From assembly GCF_033025475.1 (NCBI RefSeq), contig NZ_CP130322.1, forward strand, positions 868,001-932,000: DNA of 64,000 nucleotides, in the 5' to 3' direction. The notes below the pieces were generated by a model, which saw nothing but the letters and a program-made list of their open reading frames with translations, made no database searches and was not told where the DNA came from. Position 1 is the stretch's first letter. Each line of letters begins with the position of its first letter. Position numbers and translations under genes: made by a program. Shown piece after piece: positions 8,697 to 16,508 of this stretch. Source of the DNA: Sphingomonas sp. C3-2 (lineage in GTDB: Bacteria > Pseudomonadota > Alphaproteobacteria > Sphingomonadales > Sphingomonadaceae).

Positions 8697-9710
8697 ATGG
8701 ATTTCACGCTTTCCGAAGACCAGCTGACGCTCACCGAATCCGTGCGCGACTATCTGACCGGGGTCCACGGCCCCGAGCAGCTCCGCGCGCTCGATGCGAG
8801 CGAAAGCCGCCGTTCCGATGCCGTCTGGCAGGGCCTTGTCGAAATGGGCCTGCCCGGCCTGCTCGTTCCCGAAGCACAGGGCGGCCTTGGCCTCTCGCTG
8901 CTCGACGCCGCACTGATCGCAGCCGAACTCGGCCGCGCAGGCGTTGCCGAGCCGCTGGCCGATACCGCGCTGGTCGCTGCCCCCGTGCTCGCCAAGGCCG
9001 GTGACCATGACGATCTGCTGCAGGCGATCGCCACGGGCGAAGCCAAGGTGGCGCTGCAGCACCCCGCCAATTTGTGGGTTGCCGATCTGAAGGGTGCAAG
9101 CCACCTGCTCGCCGCCAAGGGCGACGATCTGGTCGTGGCCCCCTTTGCCGGCGATGCCACCCCGCTCGATAGCGTCGATCCGCTCCGCCGGATCTATGCG
9201 CCGGTCGACGCCGATGGCACCCCCGCCGGCAAGGCAGACGATCTGCTGAACCATGCCGCGCTGATTTCGGCAGCCCAGCTGGTCGGCACCGCCGACGCGA
9301 TGCTGGCGCAGGCGACCGAATATGCGAAGAACCGCAATCAGTTCGGCCAGCCCATCGGCAGCTTCCAGGCGGTAAAGCACCACCTGGCCAGCGCCGTGGT
9401 GAAGATCGAATTCGCCAAGCCCGTGCTGCAGCGCGCCGCAATCGCGCTGGCCGAGGGCAATCCCAACGCCGCCGTCCATGTGAGCCACGCCAAGGTAGCC
9501 GCAACCGACGCCGCCTGGGCAACCGGCGAGACCGCGATCCAGGTGCACGGCGCCATGGGCTACACCTATGAAGTGGATCTCCACTTCTGGATGAAGCGCG
9601 CATGGGCGCTTGGCGGCGCCTGGGGCGACCGCACCTTCCATCTCCGCCGCATCGACGCCGCCGTGATTGGCGGAAGCCTTCCGATCGGCCCCGGCCACAG
9701 CTTCGCATAA
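8697..9710 (+). CDS. Acyl-CoA dehydrogenase, short subunit of a probable heterotetramer
   Basis: A 337-residue acyl-CoA dehydrogenase family protein starting MDFTLSEDQLTLTESVRDYL. The frame extends upstream into the previous gene, but the ATG at 8697 gives the standard N-terminus eight bases after the preceding stop. The middle domain is degenerate, while the C-terminal domain keeps RNQFGQPIGSFQAVKHHLA and QVHGAMGYTYEVDLHFWMKR. Short degenerate partners like this are typical of alpha2-beta2 steroid acyl-CoA dehydrogenases, so it is assigned as partner of the dehydrogenase immediately upstream. Confidence 0.86.
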   Translation: MDFTLSEDQLTLTESVRDYLTGVHGPEQLRALDASESRRSDAVWQGLVEMGLPGLLVPEAQGGLGLSLLDAALIAAELGRAGVAEPLADTALVAAPVLAKAGDHDDLLQAIATGEAKVALQHPANLWVADLKGASHLLAAKGDDLVVAPFAGDATPLDSVDPLRRIYAPVDADGTPAGKADDLLNHAALISAAQLVGTADAMLAQATEYAKNRNQFGQPIGSFQAVKHHLASAVVKIEFAKPVLQRAAIALAEGNPNAAVHVSHAKVAATDAAWATGETAIQVHGAMGYTYEVDLHFWMKRAWALGGAWGDRTFHLRRIDAAVIGGSLPIGPGHSFA

Positions 9711-9722
9711 GGAAAAGACGAA

Positions 9723-10877
9723 ATGGCTGAAGCCTATATCATCGACGCCGTCCGCACCCCGATCGGCCGCAAGAAGGGCAGCCTTGCCCAGGTTCACCCC
9801 GCCGATCTGGCCGCACACCCGATCAAGGCGCTGATCGAGCGCACCGGCATCGACCCCAATCTGGTCGACGACGTCGTCTGGGGCTGCTGCGACACGATTG
9901 GCCCGCAGGCGGGCGATATCGGCCGCACCGCATGGCTGGTCGCCGGCCTGCCCGAGCATGTTCCCGGCACGACGATCGACCGCCAGTGCGGTTCGTCGCA
10001 GCAGGCCGTGCACTTCGCGGCTCAGGGCGTGATGAGCGGAACGCAGGATCTGGTGGTTGCCGGCGGCAGCCAGGCGATGAACGCGATCCCGATCTCGGCC
10101 GCGATGTTCGCCGGTCAGCCTTATGGCTTCGACAGCCCGTTCATCGGCGCCAAGGGCTGGGACGCGCGTTACGGCACCGAAGAGATCAACCAGATCAAAT
10201 CGGCCGAGATGATCGCCAACAAGTGGAACCTGAGCCGCGAGGCGATGGAACTGTTCGCGACGGAATCGCACCGCCGCGCACAGGCCGCGATCGACAATGG
10301 CTGGTTCAAGAACGAGATCGCACCGCTCGAAGGCCTTGAGCAGGACGAAACCGTTCGCCCGACGACCACGCCCGAGGGCCTTGCCACGCTGAAGACGGTG
10401 AACGAAGGCGGCGTGATCACCGCCGGTATCGCCAGCCAGAACTGCGACGGCGCCGCCGCAATCCTCATTGCTAGCGAAGCCGCGGTAAAGGCGCATGGCC
10501 TGAAGCCCCGCGCCCGCATCCATCACCTGTCGGTTCGCGCCGACAACCCGATCTGGATGCTCACCGGCCCGATCCCCGCGACCAAGTACGCGCTGGAAAA
10601 GGCAGGCATGACGATCGACGACATCGACCTGTTCGAATGCAACGAAGCCTTCGCCTCGGTCACCATGGCGTGGATGCAGGAACTGGGCATCCCGCACGAA
10701 AAGGTGAACGTGCAGGGCGGCGCGATCGCGCTGGGCCACCCCATCGGCGCAACTGGCGCACGCCTGATGACGACGCTGCTCGGCGCGCTTGAGCGCACCG
10801 GCGGCCGTTTCGGCCTGCAGACGATGTGCGAAGGCGGCGGCCAGGCCAACGTCACCATCATCGAACGACTTTCCTGA
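9723..10877 (+). CDS. fadA6: Thiolase FadA6
   Basis: A 384-residue thiolase (FadA6 is about 386). The nucleophilic cysteine is Cys89 in DRQCGSSQQAV, the His is in GGAIALGHPIGATGA, and the second Cys is in TMCEGGGQA, so it is a complete degradative thiolase. In C/D-ring catabolism FadA6 cleaves a beta-ketoacyl-CoA by CoA-dependent thiolysis after the acyl-CoA dehydrogenase, hydratase and dehydrogenase steps. AAGGAAAAGACGAA upstream provides the ribosome site. It is in the ipdA operon between the first dehydrogenase pair and an MFE-2-like SDR. Confidence 0.92.
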   Translation: MAEAYIIDAVRTPIGRKKGSLAQVHPADLAAHPIKALIERTGIDPNLVDDVVWGCCDTIGPQAGDIGRTAWLVAGLPEHVPGTTIDRQCGSSQQAVHFAAQGVMSGTQDLVVAGGSQAMNAIPISAAMFAGQPYGFDSPFIGAKGWDARYGTEEINQIKSAEMIANKWNLSREAMELFATESHRRAQAAIDNGWFKNEIAPLEGLEQDETVRPTTTPEGLATLKTVNEGGVITAGIASQNCDGAAAILIASEAAVKAHGLKPRARIHHLSVRADNPIWMLTGPIPATKYALEKAGMTIDDIDLFECNEAFASVTMAWMQELGIPHEKVNVQGGAIALGHPIGATGARLMTTLLGALERTGGRFGLQTMCEGGGQANVTIIERLS

Positions 10878-10921
10878 CGGACGCGGCAGCGACCGGACGA
10901 CCAGAGACGAGAGGGATTTCC

Positions 10922-11824
10922 ATGGGTATTTGCGACGGACGTACCGTCATCATCACCGGCGCGGCGCGCGGCCTTGGCCGCTCCTACGCGCTGGCATTCG
11001 CGGCCGAGGGCGCCAATGTCGTCGTCAACGACATCGGCACCAGCCTGTCGGGTGAAGGCCGCGACACCTCCGCCGCCGACGGCGTGGTGGCCGAAATCAA
11101 GGCAGCCGGCGGCAACGCCATCGCCAATTACGAAGACATCACCGACTGGGATGCCGCCAAGCGCATCGTGGACGCCGCCGTCGAGGCATTTGGCGACCTG
11201 CACGTCGTCGTGAACAATGCCGGCATCGTGCGCGACCGCATGTTCGTGTCGGCGACGCTTGAGGAATGGGATGCGACGATGCACGTCCATCTGCGCGGCC
11301 ATTTCTGCGTCAGCCGCCATGCGGTGGATTACTGGCGCGCGCAGCAAAAGGCGGGCAAGGCCGTCGATGCGCGCATCATCAACACCACCAGCGGTGCCGG
11401 CCTTCAGGGCTCGATCGCGCAGGCAGCCTATTCGACCGCAAAGGGCGGCATCGCCGCGCTGACGCTGGTTCAGGCCGCCGAACTCGGCCGCTATGGCATC
11501 ACCGCCAACGCGCTGGCCCCCGCGGCGCGCACGCGCATGACCGAAGGCGCCTTTGCCGACAAGATGGCCGCCGTCGAAAGCGGTTTCGACGTGCAGGATC
11601 CGGACAATATCGCGCCGACCGTCGTCTATCTGGGCTCGGCACAGTCGCGCAACGTGACGGGCTGCGTCTTCGAACTCGAAGGCGGCCGGATCACGCTCGA
11701 AGACGGTTGGGACCTGGGTGCCACGGTAGACAAGCAGGCGAAGTGGGCGCCGTCCGAAGTGGGCGCGGCGGTCGACAAGCTGATGGCCGATCGCAAGGCT
11801 CCCCGTAAAGTCTGGGGCAGCTGA
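10922..11824 (+). CDS. SDR, hydroxyacyl-CoA dehydrogenase of MFE-2 type
   Basis: A 300-residue SDR resembling the dehydrogenase domain of peroxisomal multifunctional enzyme type 2. It has VIITGAARGLGRSYALAFA, a VVVNDIG segment, VNNAGIVRDRMF and AYSTAK as the catalytic Tyr/Lys. The ATG at 10922 is preceded by GAGAGG; the frame is open upstream but lacks family similarity there. Its length and position recall Rv3548c of the mycobacterial KstR2 regulon. It most likely oxidises a 3-hydroxyacyl-CoA intermediate to the beta-ketoacyl-CoA used by FadA6. One base separates it from the next acyl-CoA dehydrogenase. Confidence 0.87.
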   Translation: MGICDGRTVIITGAARGLGRSYALAFAAEGANVVVNDIGTSLSGEGRDTSAADGVVAEIKAAGGNAIANYEDITDWDAAKRIVDAAVEAFGDLHVVVNNAGIVRDRMFVSATLEEWDATMHVHLRGHFCVSRHAVDYWRAQQKAGKAVDARIINTTSGAGLQGSIAQAAYSTAKGGIAALTLVQAAELGRYGITANALAPAARTRMTEGAFADKMAAVESGFDVQDPDNIAPTVVYLGSAQSRNVTGCVFELEGGRITLEDGWDLGATVDKQAKWAPSEVGAAVDKLMADRKAPRKVWGS

Positions 11825-11825
11825 G

Positions 11826-12902
11826 ATGCGGTTCGCCTTCACCGAAGAACAGGCGATGATCGCCGAAACGGCGAAGGCGTTCTTCGCTGAAAACGCCACA
11901 AGCGAGCGCACGCGCGCGGCAATGGCCAAGACCGGTGTGGACGATGCCCTTTGGGGCGCGTTCACGCAGGAGCTGGGCCTTGCCGGCGTCGCGGTGTCCG
12001 AAAGCTTTGGCGGGGTTGGGCTCGGCATGGTCGAGCTGGCCATTCTTGCAGAAGAAGCCGGCCGGAACACCGCCACCCTTCCCTTCCTGTCCAGCCTTGG
12101 GCTTGCCGCATCGGCGATCCAGGCGGGCGGATCGGAAGCGCAGAAGCAGCGCTGGTTGCCCAAGCTGGCCTCGGGCGAGCTGATCGCAAGCTTTGCGATC
12201 GCCAATGCCGAAGACACGCCCGGCGCAACGCTGGGCGACGGGATGCTCACCGGCGCGGCACTGCATGTGCCGCACGGCGCACGCGCCGACCTGTACGTGG
12301 TGGCCGCGCATAACGGCGTCGCGATCGTCGAACGCAGCGCGCCGGGGCTGAGCGTCACCCCGCTCACCACCATGGACCAGACGCGCCCCTATGCCCGGCT
12401 GGATTTTGGCGGTGTTGCCGCCGAAGCGCTTGCCGATGGCGATGCAGGCCTGAAGGCCGCGCTTTCCGCGGGCTGCCTGATGATCGCGGCGGATTCGCTG
12501 GGTGGTGCGCAGGCGTGCCTTGAACGCACCGTCGCCTATGCACAGGAGCGCGTTCAGTTCGGCCGCGTGATCGGCAGCTTCCAGGCTGTAAAGCACCGGC
12601 TGGCCGACATGATGGTGGAAATCGAGCAGTCGCGCTCAGCGGTTTACTGGGCTGCTTGCGCGATGGACGAAGGCTCGGACGAGGCCGCAATGGCCGTGCA
12701 TGCCGCCAAGGCCTTTGCATGCGACACCTATCAGAAATGCGCGGGCGAGATGATCCAGCTGCACGGCGGGATCGGCTTCACCTGGGAACATGACGCGCAT
12801 CTTTATTTCAAGCGCGCCCGCAGCAATGCGAGCCTGCTCGGCACGCCCGACTGGCACCGCGAAGAAGTGGCGAAGCTCACCGGATTGGACGAAGCTGCAT
12901 GA
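11826..12902 (+). CDS. Acyl-CoA dehydrogenase, short subunit (second pair)
   Basis: A 358-residue acyl-CoA dehydrogenase beginning MRFAFTEEQAMIAETAKAFF. The middle domain is reduced, and the C-terminal domain carries RVQFGRVIGSFQAVKHRLAD and QLHGGIGFTWEHDAHLYFKR. Like the 8697-9710 protein it has the degenerate character of the small subunit of alpha2-beta2 steroid acyl-CoA dehydrogenases. It overlaps the following 393-residue dehydrogenase by four bases (ATGA), which favours stoichiometric production of the two subunits. Confidence 0.87.
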   Translation: MRFAFTEEQAMIAETAKAFFAENATSERTRAAMAKTGVDDALWGAFTQELGLAGVAVSESFGGVGLGMVELAILAEEAGRNTATLPFLSSLGLAASAIQAGGSEAQKQRWLPKLASGELIASFAIANAEDTPGATLGDGMLTGAALHVPHGARADLYVVAAHNGVAIVERSAPGLSVTPLTTMDQTRPYARLDFGGVAAEALADGDAGLKAALSAGCLMIAADSLGGAQACLERTVAYAQERVQFGRVIGSFQAVKHRLADMMVEIEQSRSAVYWAACAMDEGSDEAAMAVHAAKAFACDTYQKCAGEMIQLHGGIGFTWEHDAHLYFKRARSNASLLGTPDWHREEVAKLTGLDEAA

Positions 12903-14080
12903 AACTGGGATTTTCCCCTGAAGAAGAAGCCTTTCGCGCCGAAGCCGCCGCGTGGCTGCAGGCCGAGCTGAACGGCCCCTTCGCCGATGTGAAGGGCGTG
13001 ACCAGCCTGACCGAGCACCCCGAACGCCGCCGCGATTGGGAAAAGCGCCTCGGCGAAGCCGGCTGGAGCTGCGTGGGCTGGCCCAAGGCCTATGGCGGCC
13101 GCGATGCGACGCTGGCCGAGCAGGTGATCTTTGCCGAAGAATATGCGCGCGCGGGCGCCCCGCCCCGCCTGAACCATATCGGTATCGAACTGGCTGGCCC
13201 CACCATCCTTGCTTTTGGCACCGATGAGCAAAAGGCCCGTTTCCTTCCCGCCATCGCCAAGGGCGAGGAAATCTGGTGCCAGGGCTATTCCGAACCCAAT
13301 GCCGGGTCGGACCTTGCCAATGTGCGCACCAAGGCCTGGCGCGAAGGCGATGAATGGGTGGTCGAAGGCCAGAAGGTCTGGACCAGCCTGGCCCAGTTTT
13401 CGAACTGGATCTTCGTCGTGGCGCGCAGCGAAGAAGGCTCGAAGGGCCCCAAGGGCCTCTCGTTCCTGCTCGTTCCCGTCGATCAGCCGGGCGTTGAAGT
13501 GCGCCCGATCCACCAGATCACCGGCGAGGCAGAGTTCAACGAAACTTTCTTCGACGGCGCACGCACCAAGGCTGAGAATATTCTTGGCCAGCCGGGCGAC
13601 GGCTGGAAGGTGGCGATGGGGCTGCTCGGCTTTGAACGCGGTGTTTCGACGCTGGCGCAGCAAATGGGCTTCCGCAACGAGCTGGACGCGGTGATCGACG
13701 CCGCGCGCCGCAACGGCCAGGCACGCAATCCCGTCATCCGCCAGCGCATCGCGCACGCCGAGATCGGACTGAAGCTGATGCGTTACGGCGCGCTGCGGAT
13801 GCTGACCGATGCGGAAGGCGGCAACCTCAACCCGTCGGCGCTGACCTACAAGATCCAATGGGCCAGCTGGCGCCGCGATCTGGGTGAGCTGGCGATGGAT
13901 GTGCTTGGTATCGCCGGTGAAACCGTGACGGGTGAGGACTATGCCTTCCCCGCCCTGCCCAATCTGTTTCTCTATAGCCGCGCCGACACGATCTATGGCG
14001 GCACCAACGAGATTCAGCGCAACATCATCGCCGAGCGTGCGCTTGGCCTGCCGCGCGAACCGCGCGGTGACCTGAAATAA
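12899..14080 (+). CDS. Acyl-CoA dehydrogenase, long subunit (second pair)
   Basis: A 393-residue acyl-CoA dehydrogenase with GYSEPNAGSD, EGQKVWTS and the C-terminal block IYGGTNEIQRNIIAERALGL typical of steroid FadE large subunits. The position of the medium-chain catalytic Glu is Gly (YGGT). It is translationally coupled to the short subunit upstream and is followed 17 bases later by ipdF. Together the two pairs in this operon can supply the two or more dehydrogenation steps required for HIP side-chain removal and for oxidation after ring opening; which pair does which cannot be told from sequence. Confidence 0.88.
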   Translation: MKLGFSPEEEAFRAEAAAWLQAELNGPFADVKGVTSLTEHPERRRDWEKRLGEAGWSCVGWPKAYGGRDATLAEQVIFAEEYARAGAPPRLNHIGIELAGPTILAFGTDEQKARFLPAIAKGEEIWCQGYSEPNAGSDLANVRTKAWREGDEWVVEGQKVWTSLAQFSNWIFVVARSEEGSKGPKGLSFLLVPVDQPGVEVRPIHQITGEAEFNETFFDGARTKAENILGQPGDGWKVAMGLLGFERGVSTLAQQMGFRNELDAVIDAARRNGQARNPVIRQRIAHAEIGLKLMRYGALRMLTDAEGGNLNPSALTYKIQWASWRRDLGELAMDVLGIAGETVTGEDYAFPALPNLFLYSRADTIYGGTNEIQRNIIAERALGLPREPRGDLK

Positions 14081-14097
14081 GACAAGGGAGACTGACC

Positions 14098-14880
14098 GTG
14101 CCGAGACCGGCCCCCGAATATACCACCCCGACCGGCCTGCTGAAGGGCAAGACCATCCTGATCACCGCCGCCGCCGGCAGCGGCATCGGTGGTGCGGTGG
14201 CGCAGCGCGCAGCCGAGGAAGGCGCCACGCTTTTCCTGTCCGACATGCATGAACGCCGCCTTGGCGAAACCGCAGACCGGATCGCGAGCCTCGGCTTCGC
14301 GCGTCCCGGCACGCTGGTGTGCGATGTCACCAACGAGGAACAGGTCCAGACGCTGGTCGCCACCGCGATCAAGGACATGGGCCATGTCGATGTGCTGATC
14401 AACAATGCCGGCCTTGGCGGCGCCGCACCCGTCGTCGAAATGACCGATGACCAGTGGCACAAGGTGCTCGACGTCACGCTGACCAGCGTGTTCCGCATGA
14501 CGCGCGCGATGCTGCCGCACATGTACGAACGCCAGAAGGGCGCGATCGTCAACAACGCCTCGGTCCTCGGCTGGCGCGCGCAGAAACTGCAGGCGCACTA
14601 TGCCGCCGCCAAGGCAGGCGTGATGGCGTTCACGCGCTGTTCGGCGCTGGAAGCCGCCGAGCACGGCGTGCGCATCAACGCGGTTTCGCCCAGCCTTGCC
14701 ATGCACGCATCGCTGTCGAAGGTAACCCCGCCGGGCCTGCTCGAAGAGTTGACCGAGAAGGAAGCCTTTGGCCGCTACGCAGAGCCCTGGGAAGTCGCGA
14801 ACGTGATGCTGTTCCTCGCCAGCGAACTTTCCACCTACATGACCGGCGAAGTCGTCTCCGTATCGAGCCAGCAGGCATGA
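14098..14880 (+). CDS. ipdF: SDR IpdF-like dehydrogenase of the HIP pathway
   Basis: A 260-residue SDR with a GTG start preceded by AAGGGAGAC. Motifs are the cofactor loop ITAAAGSGIGGAVAQRAAEE, SDMHERRLGETADRI, INNAGLGG and HYAAAK. The unusual TAAAGSGIG loop and the DMHERRLGE segment are what I associate with IpdF (Rv3559c), which acts on the 5-oxo/5-hydroxy group of HIP-CoA. That match is from memory of the family, not a search. It overlaps the MaoC gene by four bases (ATGA). Confidence 0.82.
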   Translation: MPRPAPEYTTPTGLLKGKTILITAAAGSGIGGAVAQRAAEEGATLFLSDMHERRLGETADRIASLGFARPGTLVCDVTNEEQVQTLVATAIKDMGHVDVLINNAGLGGAAPVVEMTDDQWHKVLDVTLTSVFRMTRAMLPHMYERQKGAIVNNASVLGWRAQKLQAHYAAAKAGVMAFTRCSALEAAEHGVRINAVSPSLAMHASLSKVTPPGLLEELTEKEAFGRYAEPWEVANVMLFLASELSTYMTGEVVSVSSQQA

Positions 14881-15338
14881 GCGTGCGCGTCTTCGCAACG
14901 CCCGGCGAACTGCTGGGCGCTGTCGGCGAGACGTTCGGCCCGACCGAATGGGTTGCGATCGAGCAGGACCGGATCGACCAGTTCGCGCAGGCGACCGACG
15001 ATCACCAGTGGATCCATGTCGACCCGGCCAAGGCCAAGGACGGCCCGTTCGGCGGCACGATTGCGCATGGCTATCTGACCATGAGCCTTGTCAACCGCTT
15101 CCTGCCCGAGATGATCGATGTGCAGGGCATTTCGATGGGCGTGAATGTCGGCGTCGACCGGCTGCGCTTCATGAACCCGGTTCGTTCGGGCAGCCGCATC
15201 CGCGGCGTCGGTGAACTGGTGAAGGCGGAAGAAATGAAGGGCGGCATCCAATCCGTCGTTCGCGTGACGATCGAGATCGAAGGCGTAGAAAAGCCCGCCT
15301 GCGTGGTCGACACGATCAGCCGCTATTTCCCGGCCTGA
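14877..15338 (+). CDS. MaoC-like (R)-specific enoyl-CoA hydratase
   Basis: A 153-residue hotdog-fold hydratase of the MaoC family. The catalytic Asp/His pair appears in QATDDHQWIHVD (about residues 38-49), followed by GGTIAHGYLTMSL. It would add water across an enoyl-CoA double bond in the HIP side-chain or ring-opened product. The frame runs much further upstream but the ATG overlapping the ipdF stop gives the family N-terminus. It is the last gene of the ipdA operon, and a hairpin follows. Confidence 0.88.
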   Translation: MSVRVFATPGELLGAVGETFGPTEWVAIEQDRIDQFAQATDDHQWIHVDPAKAKDGPFGGTIAHGYLTMSLVNRFLPEMIDVQGISMGVNVGVDRLRFMNPVRSGSRIRGVGELVKAEEMKGGIQSVVRVTIEIEGVEKPACVVDTISRYFPA

Positions 15339-15344
15339 TATCAG

Positions 15345-15372
15345 ATGGCCCGGCGTATCCACGCCGGGCCAT
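15345..15372 (+). terminator. Hairpin after the ipdA operon
   Basis: ATGGCCCGGCGT (15345-15356) pairs perfectly with ACGCCGGGCCAT (15361-15372) over a four-base loop, six bases after the MaoC stop. No clear T-run follows, so it may be a weak terminator or mRNA end protector. Confidence 0.6.
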
Positions 15373-15438
15373 TCGGCCGAACACGGGGCCACGGCGCCCA
15401 TCCCCTTACAGCCCGGCGCCTCATATGAGTTCGATGCC

Positions 15439-15936
15439 ATGGTGCTGACCTCCCTGCCGTTCCAGCAATATGAAACCATCGTCGGTGCGCAGTGGATCGA
15501 CGTCAACGATCATATGAACGCGCGCTTTTACAGCGATGTGATCTATGAGGCGCATGCGCTGCTGACCACATATATCGGGCTGGGCGACGACTATGTCGCC
15601 GCCACAGCTTGCGGCAAGGTCGTCGCCGAAAGCCATCTGATCTATGAGCGCGAACTGCGCAAAGGCGCACGGATCGGGGTACGATCCTGGCTGCTGGCGG
15701 TGGACGAGAAACGCCTGCATTTCGCGCACGAACTGCTCAACCTCGACGAAGGCTACCGCGCGGCCTTTGCCGAGCAGCTGGACCTCCATATCGACCTGAC
15801 CGCAAGGCGCGTGGCGCCTTTACCCGAGGCGCTCAGAAACCGACTGCAGACGCTCAGCAAAAGCGCGGACGCAGCCAGGGCGGACCTGCCTGTCGGTCGT
15901 GCGGTGGGCATGCCGAGCCGCTCCAGCGCCGCTTAG
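15439..15936 (+). CDS. Hotdog acyl-CoA thioesterase (4-HBT-like)
   Basis: A 165-residue single-hotdog protein with the 4-hydroxybenzoyl-CoA-thioesterase-type motif DVNDHMNARFYSD (Asp and His near residues 18-24) and a conserved SHLIYERELRKGA strand. It presumably hydrolyses an acyl-CoA, perhaps rescuing CoA from dead-end steroid thioesters. It lies between the ipdA operon and fadD3. It has its own promoter or depends on read-through past the 15345 hairpin. Its stop overlaps the stop of the opposite-strand gene by four bases. The substrate is unknown. Confidence 0.75.
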   Translation: MVLTSLPFQQYETIVGAQWIDVNDHMNARFYSDVIYEAHALLTTYIGLGDDYVAATACGKVVAESHLIYERELRKGARIGVRSWLLAVDEKRLHFAHELLNLDEGYRAAFAEQLDLHIDLTARRVAPLPEALRNRLQTLSKSADAARADLPVGRAVGMPSRSSAA

Positions 15937-16388
15937 AGGCCTTCTCCGCCGCTGAGGCGCTGTGCGTCACCTTGCAGGATGCGCAGGACATCGTCGGCGC
16001 TGTGATGCCCCTTGCAGTCGGATTGGACGACGGTCCGCAGCTTGAGCGCCATGGCGGCCATGGAGGGTGCCGGGGTTTCGAGCATTTCATCGACCGCGCG
16101 GTTGACCGCATCGATCAGATCCTCGTGCCGTTTGCGCACGGGTTCGAGCGCCGCCAGCGCCTTGTGCATCTGGATCTGCGCGAGCGAACCTTCCTTGAGC
16201 TGCGATTCCCCCGGCCATTTGGCGCGAACGGCAGCAAAGGCACGCTGCGCGGGATTGAGAAATTCGAATTCGAAGCCACGCAGGTCAGCCAGCGCGTTTT
16301 CGTGCGCGGCGATCACCGTCTTCCACTTGCTCAGGCTGATCGGCGCAGTCTGAAAGGCTGCCCGCGTGGTGTGATAGACTTTCATCAT
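15933..16388 (-). CDS. Hypothetical protein downstream of fadD3
   Basis: A protein of about 150 residues starting MMKVYHTTRAAFQ that I do not recognise. It is mostly helical by composition, with charged and Ala/Leu-rich stretches (for example LAQIQMHKALAALEPVRKR) and no membrane segment or signal peptide. The frame is open to 16490, but the ATG at 16388 (or 16385) lies just after a GGGAAAG stretch and avoids running into the terminator stem. It is on the same strand as fadD3, separated from it by a strong hairpin. No enzymatic motif was seen. Confidence 0.55.
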   Translation of the reverse strand: MMKVYHTTRAAFQTAPISLSKWKTVIAAHENALADLRGFEFEFLNPAQRAFAAVRAKWPGESQLKEGSLAQIQMHKALAALEPVRKRHEDLIDAVNRAVDEMLETPAPSMAAMALKLRTVVQSDCKGHHSADDVLRILQGDAQRLSGGEGL

Positions 16389-16442
16389 CCCCGCACTTTC
16401 CCAGGCTTCATGGCCAGTGAATAATGCGCAAGGCGATCTTGC

Positions 16443-16481
16443 AATAAGGGCTTCCGGTCTGCGCGACCGGAAGCCCTTATT
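16443..16481 (-). terminator. Strong hairpin terminator after fadD3
   Basis: A perfect 17-base-pair stem: 16443-16459 pairs with 16465-16481 around the loop TGCGC. It begins 28 bases after the fadD3 stop, and the stem ends in an AATAA/TTATT segment that supplies a short U-rich end on either strand. Confidence 0.85.
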
Positions 16482-16508
16482 GAGCGACAAATTCCTTAAC
16501 GGATCGTA

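Noticed and set aside
8655-10739. A 694-codon open frame on the minus strand
   Set aside because: It lies antisense to an acyl-CoA dehydrogenase and fadA6, which have clear motifs; long antisense frames are common at this GC content.
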